40,606 bases of DNA from SAR324 cluster bacterium (lineage in GTDB: Bacteria; SAR324; JACQKK01): positions 1 to 40,606 of the forward strand of contig JACZSY010000007.1 of assembly GCA_022573975.1 (NCBI GenBank). Reading direction: 5' to 3'. The translations under genes were made by a program, and so were the position numbers. The notes below the pieces were generated by a model. The model worked only from the letters and a program-made list of their open reading frames with translations, did not search any database and was not told where the DNA came from. This document shows positions 7,345 through 18,218 of the stretch, one piece after another. The first letter of the stretch is position 1; every line of letters starts with the position of its first letter.

Positions 7345-10300
7345 ATGTCGACCTCGATCCCCTCCATGGAACGTTTCCGTCACATTTTTGGGCGGAACGC
7401 TTCTCCGCCGATGCCCAATCTGCTCAATATGCAATTGGATTCCTACAACCGGTTTCTTCAGAAAGCGCTTGCCCCCGATCAGCGGGATAACGAGGGCCTG
7501 GAGGCCGTCTTCCGTTCCGTTTTTCCCATTTCCGATTTCAGCGGTTCCACCACGCTGGAGTATGTTCATTACCGGCTGGGCAATCCACAATATACCGTGG
7601 ACGAGTGCCGCATCCGGGGGGTGACCTTTTCCGCTCCCCTGCGGGTGGCCTTGCGCCTGATCGTCTGGGAGAAGGATTCCGAGGACGGCACGCGGCACAT
7701 TCACGACATCAAGGAGCAGGACATCTACCTGGGGGAACTCCCCCTGATGACCGACAAGGGTTCGTTCATCATCAACGGCACCGAGCGGGTGATCGTCAGC
7801 CAGATGCACAAAAGCCCGGGGGTGTTCTTCACCCACGACAAGGGCAAGGGGCATTCCAGCGGAAAAATCCTCTACTCGGCCCGGATCATCCCCCAAAGGG
7901 GCTCCTGGATCGATTTTGAATTCGACACCAAGGACATTCTCTACGTCCGCATCGACCGCAAACGAAAATTTCCCGCCACCATCCTGCTGCGCGCGCTGGG
8001 ATACACCGAAGAGGAAATCCTGGCGCGGTTCTACAAGTACGAAACCATCGACCTGAGCAAGGCCGTTGGGCGGGACCCCGAGCAGCGGGAACTTTTCAAG
8101 GTGGTCGATGCGGAGGTGACCTTGAACCAGCGGGCAAACACCAACATCGTGGACCCCGCCACCAAGGAAGTGCTGATCCACGCCGACCGGAAAATCACCA
8201 GGCCCGCCCTGCGCAAAATCATAGCCGCCAAGATCACCCATATTCCCGCCACGATCGAGGACGTGTTGGGCCGTTTTCCCATCGAAAACATCGTCAACGC
8301 CGAGGGCGAGGTGTTGCTGCCGGCCAACGGCCCGATCACCGGCGAGGTGTTCGAGATGTTGTTGGAAAACAACATCACCGAACTCAAGCTGGTTCATGTG
8401 GGAGACGCCACCATTGGCAACACCCTGCGCGAAACCCTCACCCTGGACGGCATGCGAACGCCCTCCGAGGCGTTGATCGAGCTTTACAAGCGGCTCAAGC
8501 CCGGCGACCCGCCGACCCTGGAAACGGCCAAGACCCTGGTGCACAACCTGTTCTTCAACGAGGACCGCTATTCCCTCTCCAAGGTGGGCAGGCTCAAGAT
8601 CAACAAGAAACTGCAAATGGAAGAGCCGTTGGAAAACACGGTTTTGACCAAGGAGGACATTCTCCGCACCCTGGAATACCTGCTGGCCCTCAAGGAAGGG
8701 GTCGAGGGCACCATCGACGACATCGACCATCTCGGCAACCGGCGCGTGCGTTGCGTGGGGGAGTTGCTGGAAAACCAGTTCCGCATCGGGCTGGTGCGCA
8801 TGGAGCGCGCGGTCAAGGAGCGGATGAGCCTGCAGGAAACCGATTCGATGATGCTCCATGACATCGTCAACGCCAAACCGGTGGCCGCGGCCATCAACGA
8901 GTTTTTCGGAAGCAGCCAGCTTTCCCAGTTCATGGATCAGACCAACCCGCTTTCCGAGGTCACCCACAAGCGCCGGCTGAGCGCCCTGGGCCCTGGCGGG
9001 CTGACCCGCGACTGGGCCGGGTTCGATGTGCGCGACGTGCATTCCTCCCACTATGGGCGGATTTGCCCCATCGAAACGCCGGAAGGGCCGAACATCGGGC
9101 TGATCGCCTCCCTGGCCACCTATGCCTCCATCAACGATTTCGGATTCATCGAAACCCCCTACCACCGGGTGGACAAAGGCCGCGTCAGTTCGGATATTCA
9201 CTACCTCTCCGCCATCGAGGAGGATCAATTCAAGATCGCCCAGGCCAACGCCCCCCTCAACGAGAAGGGGGAGTTTATCAACGATTTGGTTTCCTCCCGC
9301 CACGGGGGGGAGTTTGAGATGATCGGCCGCGAGGATATCGACTTCATGGACGTCGCCCCCAACCAGTTGGTGTCCGCGGCGGCCTCGCTGATTCCCTTCC
9401 TGGAACATGACGACGCCAACCGCGCCCTGATGGGCTCCAACATGCAGCGCCAGGCGGTGCCGCTGATCAAACCCAGCGCCCCGCTGGTGGGCACCGGCAT
9501 GGAGCGCAAGGTGGCCGTCGATTCGCGGGCCTGCGTGGTGGCCCAACGCGCCGGCGTGGTGGACCGGGTGGACTCGGCCCGCATCGTGATCCAGGCGGAC
9601 GTGGACCTGACCTCCGACGAGGTGGTGATTCCGGCCAACGTGGACATTTACCACCTCTCCAAGTTTCAGCGTTCCAACCAGAACATCTGCATCAACCAGC
9701 GCCCTACGGTAAAAGTGGGCCAAAGGGTGGAGACGGGGAGCATCATCGCCGACGGCCCCTCCTGCGATGAGGGGGAACTGGCGCTGGGCCAGAACATCCT
9801 GGTCGCCTTCATGCCCTGGAACGGATACAACTTCGAGGATTCGATCCTCATTTCCGAGCGGGTGGTGCGCGAAGACCTGTATACCTCCATCCATATCGAG
9901 GAATTCGAGGTGGTGGCCCGGGACACCAAACTGGGCAAGGAGGACATCACCCGGGACATCCCCAACGTCAGCGAGGACGCCTTGCGCAACCTGGACGACA
10001 GCGGGATCGTCCATATCGGCACCTATGTCCGTTCCAACGACATCCTGGTGGGCAAGGTGACCCCCAAGGGCGAAACCCAACTCAACCCGGAAGAAAAACT
10101 GCTGCGGGCCATCTTCGGCGAAAAAGCCGGGGATGTGAGGGATACCTCCTTGCGCATTTCCCAGGGCATGGATGGGGTGGTCACCAACGTGGTCACCTTC
10201 AACCGCAAGGGCGTGGAGAAGGACCAACGCACCCAGGAAATCGAAAAGAATCTGCTGGCCAAGTTCGAGGAGGACCATCAGGACGAAACGAGAATCGTCC

Positions 10301-11472
10301 GCAACAATATGCTCAAGATCGTCCGCGACCTGATCAAGGGCAAAAAACTGGTCTATGACATCATCTCGGAGAGCCATAAGGTGCTGTTCAAAAAAGGCTC
10401 GGTCATCACCGACGAGGTGATCGAGAACATCCCCATCCGTTCCTGGCCGGATACTCATATCAAGGACACCGCCAGCGACAAAAAAATGTCCCGCATCGTC
10501 CAAAACGCCATGTCCCAGATGGACCTGCTGGAAAGCATCTTCCAGGACCGTTGCGAGAAGGTGTTGCGGGGCGACGAGCTGCCCCCCGGCGTGATCCGGA
10601 TGGTCAAGGTCTACATCGCGGTGAAACGAAAACTGTCGGTGGGGGACAAGATGGCCGGGCGCCACGGAAACAAGGGCGTGGTTTCCCGTATCGAATCGGT
10701 GGAGAACATGCCCTACCTGGATAACGGCCGGCCGGTGGATATCGTGCTCAACCCCCTGGGCGTGCCCTCGCGGATGAATGTGGGTCAGATTCTCGAAACC
10801 CATCTGGGCTGGGCGGCCAAGGAAATGGGAGAGCGCATCGAGGAAATGCTGGACGAACAAAATCCCATGCGGAAACTCCGCAAATTCATCAACGACGCCT
10901 TCCCCACCAAATACGTACAAAAATATTTCAGTGGCTTGGGCGATGAGGAATTTCTCGAAGTTCTGCGCAGGATGAACAAAGGGGTTCTCTTCGCCACGCC
11001 GGTGTTCGACGGCGCCAATGAGGAGAACATCACGCATTTGCTGAAGCTGGTGAATTTGCCGGCCAGCGGCCAGATCACCTTGTACGACGGGCTGACCGGG
11101 GAGGCGTTCGACCAGCCGGTGACCGTGGGATACATCTACATGATGAAGCTCCATCACCTGGTCGACGACAAGATTCACGCCCGATCGATCGGCCCCTATT
11201 CGCTGGTGACCCAGCAACCCCTGGGCGGAAAGGCGCAGTTTGGAGGCCAGCGTTTCGGTGAAATGGAAGTGTGGGCGCTGGAAGCCTACGGCGCCGCATA
11301 TACCCTGCAGGAACTGCTCACGGTCAAATCGGACGATATTGTCGGCCGCAACAAAATTTATGAGGCCATCGTCAAGGGCAACTATTTGCTGGAGACCGGC
11401 ATCCCGGAATCCTTCAAGGTGTTGACCAACGAGTTGAAAAGCCTCTGTCTGGACATTCACCTGCTGCGGTGA
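7345..11472 (+). CDS. rpoB: DNA-directed RNA polymerase subunit beta
   Basis: The beta subunit of RNA polymerase, 1375 aa from the chosen ATG. The start was picked because AAGGA lies 5 nt before this ATG, while a TTG six codons upstream has no such site. Landmarks: the rifampicin-region block [16 protein letters not shown] to [12 protein letters not shown] at about 520-550, [18 protein letters not shown] near 567-584, the [13 protein letters not shown] catalytic-centre block near 1102, and the C-terminal [21 protein letters not shown] that joins the beta' subunit. After GPGGLTR it reads [11 protein letters not shown] where most bacteria have ERAGFEVRDVH, so a usually basic residue is Trp. It is unusual in not being preceded by rplJ-rplL, and in the long gap before rpoC. 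Confidence 0.98.
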   Translation: MSTSIPSMERFRHIFGRNASPPMPNLLNMQLDSYNRFLQKALAPDQRDNEGLEAVFRSVFPISDFSGSTTLEYVHYRLGNPQYTVDECRIRGVTFSAPLRVALRLIVWEKDSEDGTRHIHDIKEQDIYLGELPLMTDKGSFIINGTERVIVSQMHKSPGVFFTHDKGKGHSSGKILYSARIIPQRGSWIDFEFDTKDILYVRIDRKRKFPATILLRALGYTEEEILARFYKYETIDLSKAVGRDPEQRELFKVVDAEVTLNQRANTNIVDPATKEVLIHADRKITRPALRKIIAAKITHIPATIEDVLGRFPIENIVNAEGEVLLPANGPITGEVFEMLLENNITELKLVHVGDATIGNTLRETLTLDGMRTPSEALIELYKRLKPGDPPTLETAKTLVHNLFFNEDRYSLSKVGRLKINKKLQMEEPLENTVLTKEDILRTLEYLLALKEGVEGTIDDIDHLGNRRVRCVGELLENQFRIGLVRMERAVKERMSLQETDSMMLHDIVNAKPVAAAINEFFGSSQLSQFMDQTNPLSEVTHKRRLSALGPGGLTRDWAGFDVRDVHSSHYGRICPIETPEGPNIGLIASLATYASINDFGFIETPYHRVDKGRVSSDIHYLSAIEEDQFKIAQANAPLNEKGEFINDLVSSRHGGEFEMIGREDIDFMDVAPNQLVSAAASLIPFLEHDDANRALMGSNMQRQAVPLIKPSAPLVGTGMERKVAVDSRACVVAQRAGVVDRVDSARIVIQADVDLTSDEVVIPANVDIYHLSKFQRSNQNICINQRPTVKVGQRVETGSIIADGPSCDEGELALGQNILVAFMPWNGYNFEDSILISERVVREDLYTSIHIEEFEVVARDTKLGKEDITRDIPNVSEDALRNLDDSGIVHIGTYVRSNDILVGKVTPKGETQLNPEEKLLRAIFGEKAGDVRDTSLRISQGMDGVVTNVVTFNRKGVEKDQRTQEIEKNLLAKFEEDHQDETRIVRNNMLKIVRDLIKGKKLVYDIISESHKVLFKKGSVITDEVIENIPIRSWPDTHIKDTASDKKMSRIVQNAMSQMDLLESIFQDRCEKVLRGDELPPGVIRMVKVYIAVKRKLSVGDKMAGRHGNKGVVSRIESVENMPYLDNGRPVDIVLNPLGVPSRMNVGQILETHLGWAAKEMGERIEEMLDEQNPMRKLRKFINDAFPTKYVQKYFSGLGDEEFLEVLRRMNKGVLFATPVFDGANEENITHLLKLVNLPASGQITLYDGLTGEAFDQPVTVGYIYMMKLHHLVDDKIHARSIGPYSLVTQQPLGGKAQFGGQRFGEMEVWALEAYGAAYTLQELLTVKSDDIVGRNKIYEAIVKGNYLLETGIPESFKVLTNELKSLCLDIHLLR

Positions 11473-11550
11473 CCGGCGAGACCGGCGCCACGGCATGGCG
11501 CGCCACCGGGCCGCGGATAAAGGCGCCGCCTGACAGAGTGCGGCGCCGCG

Positions 11551-11663
11551 GGAAAACATGGTGTTGTTGGAAAAACACGGTGTTGTTGGAAAAGCATGGT
11601 GTTGCTGGAAAAGCATGGTGTTGTTGAAATATCGTGGCGTTGCGGGAAAACCGTGGCGTTGTT
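11551..11663. repeat. six tandem 18-20-bp units between rpoB and rpoC
   Basis: Units run 11551-11568, 11569-11587, 11588-11606, 11607-11625, 11626-11643 and 11644-11663. They follow the consensus GGAAAARCAYGGTGTTGTT, with the last two diverged. The second contains the odd-centred palindrome AACACGGTGTT, and the others keep a weaker version of it. The array has no coding frame and no T tract. Confidence 0.8.
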
Positions 11664-11676
11664 GAAAGCACAGTAT

Positions 11677-11706
11677 CGGCGCGGGCCGTATTCCGGCGCC
11701 GTTTTT
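11677..11706 (+). terminator. terminator-like hairpin between rpoB and rpoC
   Basis: CGGCGC (11677-11682) pairs with GCGCCG (11696-11701) around a 13-nt loop and is followed directly by TTTTT. The stem is only 6 bp, so it may act as a partial terminator or attenuator rather than a full stop. Confidence 0.4.
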
Positions 11707-11806
11707 CAGGGAGGGAGGCAAAACCGGCCCCGCTCCGGCTTTTGTCCCAAGCATTGTTTTTTACCGGAAAACCATCACCGGGCACCAACCGTTCCAGGAG
11801 ATCCCA

Positions 11807-14800
11807 TTGAAAGCGCTCAATTCGGTCGTCGATAAACCCACCTCTCCCTCCGACTATTCGGCGGTGCAGATTCGCATCGCCTCATCGGAGGATATTCTCT
11901 CCTGGTCCCATGGGGAGGTAAAGACCTCTGAAACGATCAACTACCGCACCTTCAAGCCCGAACGCGACGGGCTGTTCTGCGCCAAGATCTTCGGCCCCAT
12001 TCACGATTACGAATGCAACTGCGGCAAGTACAAGCGCATGAAACACCGTGGCATCACCTGCGAGAAATGCGGCGTGGAGGTGATCCAGTCCAAGGTGCGC
12101 CGCGAGCGGCTGGGTCATATCAAGCTGGCCTCTCCGGTTTCCCATGTCTGGTTCCTCAAGGGCGTGCCCAGCCGGATCGGCAACCTGCTGGACATGACCC
12201 TGCGGGACCTGGAGCGGGTGCTGTATTTCGACACTTACGTCGTGCTCGATCCGGGCAGTTCCACCCTGGCCCAAAAGGAGTTGCTGGAAGAGGAGCGATA
12301 CCGGGAAATGGCCGACACCTTTCCCGACCTTCGTGTGGGGATGGGCGCCGAAGCCGTGAAGGAGTTGTTGAACGAGATCGATTTGGAGCCCTTGAGCGAA
12401 ACCCTTTACAAGGAAATGCACGAGGTGGGCTCCGAGGCGAAGCGCAAAAAAATCGTCAAGCGCCTCAAGATCGTGGAGGCCTTCCGCAAGTCGGGCAACG
12501 ACCCTTCGTCCATGATCCTCGAGGTGATCCCCGTCCTTTCCCCCGAACTGCGGCCATTGGTGCCTCTGGAAGGCGGACGCTTCGCCACCAGCGACCTCAA
12601 CGATCTTTACCGCCGGGTGATTCACCGCAACAACCGCCTCAAGCGGCTGATCGACCTGCGGGCCCCCGAATTGATCGTCCGCAACGAAAAGCGGATGTTG
12701 CAGGAAGCCGTGGACGCCCTGTTCGACAACGGGAGGCGGGGCCGGCCCATCATGGGCACCAACAAACGCCCCCTCAAATCCCTGTCGGACATGCTCAAGG
12801 GCAAGCAGGGGCGGTTCCGGCAAAATTTGCTGGGCAAGCGCGTGGACTATTCAGGCCGCACGGTGATCGTGGTTGGACCGGAACTGAAGCTGCACCAATG
12901 CGGATTGCCCAAGATCATGGCGCTGGAATTGTTCAAGCCGTTCATTTTTCAGTTGTTGATGGAGCGCTATGAGGTGCCCACCATCAAGGTGGCCAAGAAG
13001 ATGCTCGAAGAAAACCGGCCCGAGGTGTGGGAAGTGCTCGACGAGGTGATCGTCGAGCACCCCGTGCTGCTCAATCGCGCCCCCACCCTGCACAGGCTTG
13101 GCATCCAGGCTTTCGAGCCGTTGTTGATCGAGGGCAAGGCCATCCAACTGCACCCTTTGGTCTGCACCGCCTTCAACGCCGACTTCGATGGCGACCAGAT
13201 GGCCGTCCATGTGCCGCTTTCGGTGGAGGCCCAGTTGGAGGCCAAGGTTTTGATGATGTCCACCAACAACATCCTCTCCCCCGCCAACGGCAAGCCGATC
13301 ATGACGCCCACCCAGGACATGGTGTTGGGCCTGTATTGGATGACCAAGGAACGGCGGGGAGGGAGTGGGCAAAGCAAGGGGTTCATGTCGGCGGAGGAAC
13401 TGCAAATCGCCTTCGACCATGAAAAGGTCAGCCTGCATACCCGCATCAGGCTGTGGATGGACGGAAAATTCGTGGAAACCACGGTGGGCCGTGTGCTGCT
13501 CTACAGTATCGTGCCCAAGGATGTGCCTTTTTCCTTTGTCAACCGCCTGATGAAAAAGAAGGAACTGGCCAACCTGGTGGACGCCTCCTACCGGTTGGCG
13601 GGCAACGTTGACACGGTGCGGATGCTGGACGAATTGAAGCGGCTGGGATTCCAGCACGCCACCAAGGCGGGCTTTTCCATCAGCATCAACGATATGGCGA
13701 TTCCGACCAACAAGCCCGAGATGTTGACCAAGGCCCAGGGCGAGGTTCTGGAGGTTCGCCAGCAATACGTGGACGGCCTGATCACCGAAGGAGAGCGCTA
13801 CAACAAGGTGATCGACATCTGGGCCCGCCTCACGGACCAGGTCGCCGATGCCATGCTGGAAAACCTGCGCAAACAGTCGGAAAGCGACGAGGACACGATC
13901 AATTCCATTTTCGTGATGGCCGACTCGGGCGCCAGGGGCAGCGCCCAGCAGATGAAACAGTTGGCCGGCATGCGCGGGCTGATGGCCAAGCCTTCCGGTG
14001 AGATCATCGAAACGCCGATCACGGCCAATTTCCGGGAAGGCTTGAGCGTGTTGCAGTATTTCATTTCCACCCACGGCGCCCGCAAGGGACTGGCGGACAC
14101 CGCCCTGAAGACCGCAAATTCGGGCTACCTGACCCGCAGGCTGGTGGATGTGGCGCAGGACGGGGTGATTACCTCCTTCGACTGCGGCACCGTGGACGGC
14201 ATCGAGATGTCGGCCCTGGTGGAGTCCGGGGAAATCATCGAGACCCTGGGAGACCGTGTGCTGGGCCGGGTCTCTCTGGAGGATATTGTCGATCCTTTCC
14301 GGAACAACCTGCTGTTGAAGGCCGGGGAAGAGATCAACGAGGACAAGGTGCTGGCCATCGAGGAGGCGGGGATCGAAAAAGTGCAAATCCGCTCCGTGCT
14401 GACCTGCACCATGGAATTCGGAGTGTGCGCCCTTTGCTATGGCCGCGACCTGGGCCGGGGCCGGATGGTTTGCGCGGGGGAGGCGGTTGGGGTGATCGCC
14501 GCCCAGAGCATCGGGGAGCCTGGCACACAGCTCACCATGCGCACCTTCCACATCGGCGGCGCCGCCAGTCAACGGGCGGAAATCAGCAAATGGGAGGCCA
14601 AGTTCTCCGGAAAGCTGGTGTATTCCGATGCGCGCGTGGTCAAAAACCAGCAAGGCACCTGGACCATCATGAACCGCAAGGCGCAGGCGCGGATCGTCGA
14701 CACCAATGGAAGGGACGTGGAACTCCGCGCCCTGCCGGTTGGCTCGATTTTGCTCATCGCCGACAATACCCCGGTGACGCGCGGGATGACCATCGCGGAA

Positions 14801-15892
14801 TGGGATCCCTTTGCCGTGCCGATCCTTTCCGACGTTTCGGGGACCATCCGGTTCAGCGATATCATCGAGGGCGTCACCATGCGCGAGCAACTGGACCGGG
14901 AGACCGGTCTGGTGCGCCGGGTGATCCTGGAGCCGACCGACTCGGAAAGCCGCCCGGAAATATCAATTCGCGACGAGCACGGCCGGGTGGTCAAATCGCC
15001 AGATAAGGAACAGCCGGCCCGCTTCTTCCTGCCCGCCAAGGCCGAGTTGATGGTCGAGGAAGGCCAGGAGATCAAGGCCGGGTCCACCCTGGCCAGGATT
15101 CCCAGGGAGATCCTCCGCAACCGGGACATCACAGGCGGCTTGCCCCGCGTGGCCGAGTTGTTCGAGGCGCGGATTCCCAAGGAGGCTTCCATCATCTCCG
15201 AAATCGATGGGCATATTTCCTTCGGCAAAGATGTCAAGCGCAAACAAAAGGTGGTGGTCACGCCGGACCACGGGGATTCAAAGGAATACCTGATCCCCCG
15301 GGGCAAGCACATCATCGTGCATGAAGGCGACTACCTGCGGGCCGGAGAGCCGATTGTGGACGGGCCCGCCAATCCCCACGACATCATCACCGTGCTGGGC
15401 ACCAAGGAGCTGCAGAAATACCTGGTGGACGAGGTGCAGGAGGTGTACCGCCTTCAGGGCGTGAGCATCAACGACAAGCACATCGAGGTCATTGTGCGGC
15501 AGATGCTCAAGCAGGTGCGGATCATCGATCCGGGCGGCACCACTTTTCTGCTCAACGAGCAGGTTTCCCGGCATCAATTCGAGCACGCCAACCAGAACGC
15601 CACGGAAAAAGGCCTGCCCACGGCCACGGCCAAGCCTGTGTTGCAGGGCATCACCAAGGCGGCGCTGAGTACCGAGTCGTTCATTTCGGCGGCGTCTTTT
15701 CAGGAAACCACCAAGGTGCTGACCGAGGCGGCCATCAATGGAAAGGTGGACACCTTCCGGGGCCTGAAGGAGAACGTGATCATGGGCCGGTTGATCCCCA
15801 CCGGAACGGGTTTCGTGGATTTCCGCAACATCACATACGATATTTCCGAGGAAGCGCTGGAGGAACAAGCGGTCATCGCCGAAGGGGATTGA
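11807..15892 (+). CDS. rpoC: DNA-directed RNA polymerase subunit beta'
   Basis: The beta' subunit of RNA polymerase, 1361 aa. The start is TTG with AGGAG at 11796-11800, 6 nt before it. Landmarks: the N-terminal zinc site [25 protein letters not shown] with four cysteines at about 70-88, the active-site loop [12 protein letters not shown] at about 457-468 whose three aspartates hold the catalytic magnesium, the trigger-loop region with [20 protein letters not shown], the second zinc site (FDCGT, then [15 protein letters not shown]) and the [15 protein letters not shown] block. The length is close to the 1400-aa proteobacterial form. It is followed by a strong terminator and not by rpsL-rpsG, so the usual links on both sides of rpoBC are lost here. 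Confidence 0.98.
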   Translation: MKALNSVVDKPTSPSDYSAVQIRIASSEDILSWSHGEVKTSETINYRTFKPERDGLFCAKIFGPIHDYECNCGKYKRMKHRGITCEKCGVEVIQSKVRRERLGHIKLASPVSHVWFLKGVPSRIGNLLDMTLRDLERVLYFDTYVVLDPGSSTLAQKELLEEERYREMADTFPDLRVGMGAEAVKELLNEIDLEPLSETLYKEMHEVGSEAKRKKIVKRLKIVEAFRKSGNDPSSMILEVIPVLSPELRPLVPLEGGRFATSDLNDLYRRVIHRNNRLKRLIDLRAPELIVRNEKRMLQEAVDALFDNGRRGRPIMGTNKRPLKSLSDMLKGKQGRFRQNLLGKRVDYSGRTVIVVGPELKLHQCGLPKIMALELFKPFIFQLLMERYEVPTIKVAKKMLEENRPEVWEVLDEVIVEHPVLLNRAPTLHRLGIQAFEPLLIEGKAIQLHPLVCTAFNADFDGDQMAVHVPLSVEAQLEAKVLMMSTNNILSPANGKPIMTPTQDMVLGLYWMTKERRGGSGQSKGFMSAEELQIAFDHEKVSLHTRIRLWMDGKFVETTVGRVLLYSIVPKDVPFSFVNRLMKKKELANLVDASYRLAGNVDTVRMLDELKRLGFQHATKAGFSISINDMAIPTNKPEMLTKAQGEVLEVRQQYVDGLITEGERYNKVIDIWARLTDQVADAMLENLRKQSESDEDTINSIFVMADSGARGSAQQMKQLAGMRGLMAKPSGEIIETPITANFREGLSVLQYFISTHGARKGLADTALKTANSGYLTRRLVDVAQDGVITSFDCGTVDGIEMSALVESGEIIETLGDRVLGRVSLEDIVDPFRNNLLLKAGEEINEDKVLAIEEAGIEKVQIRSVLTCTMEFGVCALCYGRDLGRGRMVCAGEAVGVIAAQSIGEPGTQLTMRTFHIGGAASQRAEISKWEAKFSGKLVYSDARVVKNQQGTWTIMNRKAQARIVDTNGRDVELRALPVGSILLIADNTPVTRGMTIAEWDPFAVPILSDVSGTIRFSDIIEGVTMREQLDRETGLVRRVILEPTDSESRPEISIRDEHGRVVKSPDKEQPARFFLPAKAELMVEEGQEIKAGSTLARIPREILRNRDITGGLPRVAELFEARIPKEASIISEIDGHISFGKDVKRKQKVVVTPDHGDSKEYLIPRGKHIIVHEGDYLRAGEPIVDGPANPHDIITVLGTKELQKYLVDEVQEVYRLQGVSINDKHIEVIVRQMLKQVRIIDPGGTTFLLNEQVSRHQFEHANQNATEKGLPTATAKPVLQGITKAALSTESFISAASFQETTKVLTEAAINGKVDTFRGLKENVIMGRLIPTGTGFVDFRNITYDISEEALEEQAVIAEGD

Positions 15893-15910
15893 TGGCCGGC
15901 GCCACGAACA

Positions 15911-15951
15911 AAACCCGGCCGGCAACGCCTGCGTTACCGGCCGGGTTTTTC
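15911..15951 (+). terminator. strong intrinsic terminator after rpoC
   Basis: AAACCCGGCCGG (15911-15922) pairs perfectly with CCGGCCGGGTTT (15937-15948). The loop itself can close through AACGC/GCGTT, and a T tract follows. It lies 19 nt after the rpoC stop. The AAA side makes it weakly bidirectional, so it may also serve the converging gene. Confidence 0.9.
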
Positions 15952-15961
15952 ATGGGCTGGA

Positions 15962-15992
15962 CCCCCGCACCCCCATGCGGGGTCTTTTTTTT
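15962..15992 (+). terminator. second intrinsic terminator after rpoC
   Basis: CCCCGCA (15963-15969) pairs with TGCGGGG (15976-15982) around a 6-nt loop, followed by TCTTTTTTTT. It is a backup stop that ends exactly at the stop codon of the converging gene. Confidence 0.75.
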
Positions 15993-16585
15993 CAAAACCG
16001 CAATTGAAAACCGATCACGGGATTTTTCGCTTTCCACATCACCAGGGGGGTGAAATTGTTTTTCTGCCGGGGTGAGGGACCGATTTTTCCCACCGGACGG
16101 GCCGCATCGGGGGAAAAAACGGAGCGAGTGCCAATCATGGCTCCCGCGATCAATCCCAATACCACTCCCATTCCGATCGCCCTTTGGGTTTCCCGGTTGT
16201 CCCCTTCGTTGATCAATGCGTACCATCCCCCCAGCAACAGGCCGGTTCCCGCGCCCCAGGCAATGTTCAGCGGAAGATCGTTACGGTCGTCCTTTAATGT
16301 GAGCTGAAACCTGCGGCCCGCCGCCGTGACGCCCCTTGGTGCTCCAGGCGCCACCGAATCGTCCACGAACTTGTCGCCCTCGGTAAAATCCCTTTCCTGC
16401 GATGGCTCGCCCAGATCGTCTCCCTGGGTTTCGAAAAACTGTTCGTCGTCCTTCGAGAACAGATCGTCCTGTTCCAGGGTCTCATCGAAAAACTGCGCCT
16501 GGGCGGGAACGCTGGACAACAACACGAAAGCAAGCAATCCTGCCGACAGTAAGATCGGGATGGCCTTGGAAATCTTTCCATTCAT
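15992..16585 (-). CDS. exported protein of unknown function
   Basis: A 197-aa protein with a clear signal peptide: charged start (MNGKISK), hydrophobic core at about 9-25 and a VPAQAQ cleavage region near 26-31. The mature part is acidic (FDETLEQDDLFSKDDEQFFETQGDD), then contains a Gly-rich hydrophobic stretch at about 107-150 that may cross or insert in a membrane, and ends in GFQLRF. A C-terminal Phe after alternating residues recalls outer-membrane barrels, but the protein is too short to be sure. I do not recognise the family. It converges on rpoC. Confidence 0.7.
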   Translation of the reverse strand: MNGKISKAIPILLSAGLLAFVLLSSVPAQAQFFDETLEQDDLFSKDDEQFFETQGDDLGEPSQERDFTEGDKFVDDSVAPGAPRGVTAAGRRFQLTLKDDRNDLPLNIAWGAGTGLLLGGWYALINEGDNRETQRAIGMGVVLGLIAGAMIGTRSVFSPDAARPVGKIGPSPRQKNNFTPLVMWKAKNPVIGFQLRF

Positions 16586-16799
16586 GGTCTATCATCCATC
16601 TGATGAAGGTGGCGGGTTCCTGCAAAACGATGCAAATACCATGCACCCTCGGGCGCTCCCTTCGATTGGATTCGATGTCACATTTTTTCATGGGAAATGG
16701 GTGTCCCATCGAAAGGCAAATCCATTGGCGATAGACACCCCCAAAACGCACCCGGAAATTCCCTCAATCCCATTCTACCGGCCTTGCTGAAAATCCGCA

Positions 16800-17648
16800 T
16801 TGAAAAATTTCCGCTCACGAAAAAAAACCGACGGGGCGCCCGAGGCCCCTGTATCCGGGCCTTCGCCAATGATGTTGTGGATTGGAAAGCAGGAACGCCA
16901 TGTGTTCGAGGGCATCCGGCTTTGCGAGGCCATCTTTTTATCGTGGTTCCGGTTTTTGATTTGGTTCGCTTTCCTGGCGGGCCAACAGGAAAAGGCCAGG
17001 GCCCTGGTCGGGGCCATACCGGCTGCCTGGAGCCGCCGTGTATTCCGGAAGCGAAAGTGCAGGGTGGTGGTCGAAGGAGGGGAGAATGTTCCACGCGATC
17101 AGGCCTTCGTGGTGATGTCCAACCATCAGAGCGGCTATGATATTTTGCTGTTGACCGGCTTCCTGGGGAGGTCCGCCGGATTTGTCGCCAAAAAAGAGTT
17201 GTTCCGTGTGCCGGGGGTGTCCTCCTGGTTGAAACAGCTTCATTCCATCTCCCTGGACCGGGGGAACATCTCCGAAGCGTCCGAGACCCTGGAGCGGCTC
17301 GGCATGGAGCTCAAGACCAATAGGCGCGGGGTCATCATTTTTCCCGAAGGCACCCGTACCAAGCACCCCAGCCGGGAAATTCAGGCGTTCAGGCAAGGAA
17401 GCCTGCGGCTGGCCTCCGACAACAAAATCCTTGTAGTGCCCGTCAGCCTGGACGGCACACGGTTTCTGGAGCGCTTCGAGTATTTTTGGAAGACTCCCGC
17501 ATCGGAGAGGATCGTGCGGATGAAAATCGCCCCTCCCATAATGCCGGATACAAAGAATGCCCAGGAGCGCAAGCGGTTCATGGAATCCCTGCGGGAAACC
17601 ATCATTTCAAACTGGAAGGCGATTCGTGTAGAATGGCCGCTCTCGTAA
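16800..17648 (+). CDS. plsC: PlsC-type 1-acyl-glycerol-3-phosphate acyltransferase
   Basis: This protein transfers an acyl chain to lysophosphatidic acid at the inner membrane in phospholipid synthesis. It has the catalytic H-X4-D motif NHQSGYD (H109, D114), KKELFRVPG (131-139), the SLDRG block (151-155) and the substrate motif FPEGTR (181-186). A hydrophobic segment at about 42-60 anchors it. The start is uncertain: a TTG at 16800 gives 282 aa, and ATG codons at 16869/16872 would give about 259 aa, which fits the family well. Neither has a clear ribosome-binding site. It stands alone on this strand, with a pseudo-receiver and ispH downstream. Confidence 0.88.
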   Translation: MKNFRSRKKTDGAPEAPVSGPSPMMLWIGKQERHVFEGIRLCEAIFLSWFRFLIWFAFLAGQQEKARALVGAIPAAWSRRVFRKRKCRVVVEGGENVPRDQAFVVMSNHQSGYDILLLTGFLGRSAGFVAKKELFRVPGVSSWLKQLHSISLDRGNISEASETLERLGMELKTNRRGVIIFPEGTRTKHPSREIQAFRQGSLRLASDNKILVVPVSLDGTRFLERFEYFWKTPASERIVRMKIAPPIMPDTKNAQERKRFMESLRETIISNWKAIRVEWPLS

Positions 17649-17734
17649 AGCCAGGGGGATTGACTGGGATTTGGACGGCGCCATTATCTTTTGCTGCAAG
17701 AGCGTCCCGGCGCGAATCATGACGACGGAAGGAA

Positions 17735-18202
17735 TTGCGGAACGCCAGGAAAAAAACGGCATTGCTGCTGACGGTAAAACCCAACCCCGGTTTGAGGATA
17801 ATATTGCCGGCGCTGGGATATGCCCGGGTGATCGAGGCCGCGACGGCTCCCGAGGCGGTGGCCCTGATGCGGGCCGAGCCGGTGGACCTCGTCTTCGCGC
17901 CCTGGGAATCCCCCGGCCTCTCGGGAGCGGCGTTGATGGAGGCGCTGCGCAATCCGGGAGGGAACAGGGCCGTTCCGGTTGTGCTGCTGGATGACGGGCT
18001 GGCCCCGGCCACGGTGGTGGCGGCCGTGAAAGCCGGCATTGCCGGCAAAATCTCCCTGCCCGGCGACATCCACGAGGTGCGCCGGGTGTTGCGGGAAATG
18101 GAAACCGGCGGGATGGAAAATGGCGGTTTGGATAATGGCGGACTGGAAACCGGCGCCCCTGACCCCGCGCCCGCAAAGCAAACCGGCGGTGGAGACGCCT
18201 GA
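17735..18202 (+). CDS. degenerate receiver-like protein without phosphorylation site
   Basis: A 155-aa protein whose first 120 residues align by eye with response-regulator receiver domains, but all key residues are lost. The usual acidic pair after strand 1 is replaced (LLLTVKPNP where VDDEP is expected), the phospho-acceptor Asp is replaced (DLVFAPWESPGLSG where DLVLLDxxMPGMSG is expected) and the conserved Lys of the KP turn is gone (GKISLPGD). The tail is four 5-residue repeats (METGG, MENGG, LDNGG, LETGA) coded by a 15-bp tandem repeat at 18098-18157. It cannot be phosphorylated in the usual way, so it may work by protein contact. The TTG start lies just after an AAGGA and is uncertain. 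It ends 16 nt before ispH and is likely co-transcribed with it. Confidence 0.6.
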   Translation: MRNARKKTALLLTVKPNPGLRIILPALGYARVIEAATAPEAVALMRAEPVDLVFAPWESPGLSGAALMEALRNPGGNRAVPVVLLDDGLAPATVVAAVKAGIAGKISLPGDIHEVRRVLREMETGGMENGGLDNGGLETGAPDPAPAKQTGGGDA

Positions 18203-18218
18203 CTTTCGGAAGACAAGG

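Larger units (their letters stand above)
11473..11806. other. 334-bp rpoB-rpoC gap with repeats and hairpins
   Basis: The gap is long for rpoB-rpoC. In order it holds GC-rich short palindromes (GGCGCC near 11484, 11522 and 11542), six tandem 18-20-bp units, a terminator-like hairpin with a T tract and a second hairpin (11719-11744: CAAAACCGG pairing with CCGGcTTTTG). The rpoC ribosome-binding site follows. No gene is seen. Confidence 0.6.

Noticed and set aside
7333-11754. Very long open frame on the minus strand opposite rpoB (over 1400 codons)
   Set aside because: It mirrors rpoB codon use in a GC-rich genome. Its product is a His/Gly/Val-rich string without a domain, and rpoB is certain.
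12851-14890. Long minus-strand open frame opposite rpoC
   Set aside because: Same shadow effect, with no domain and no ribosome-binding site.
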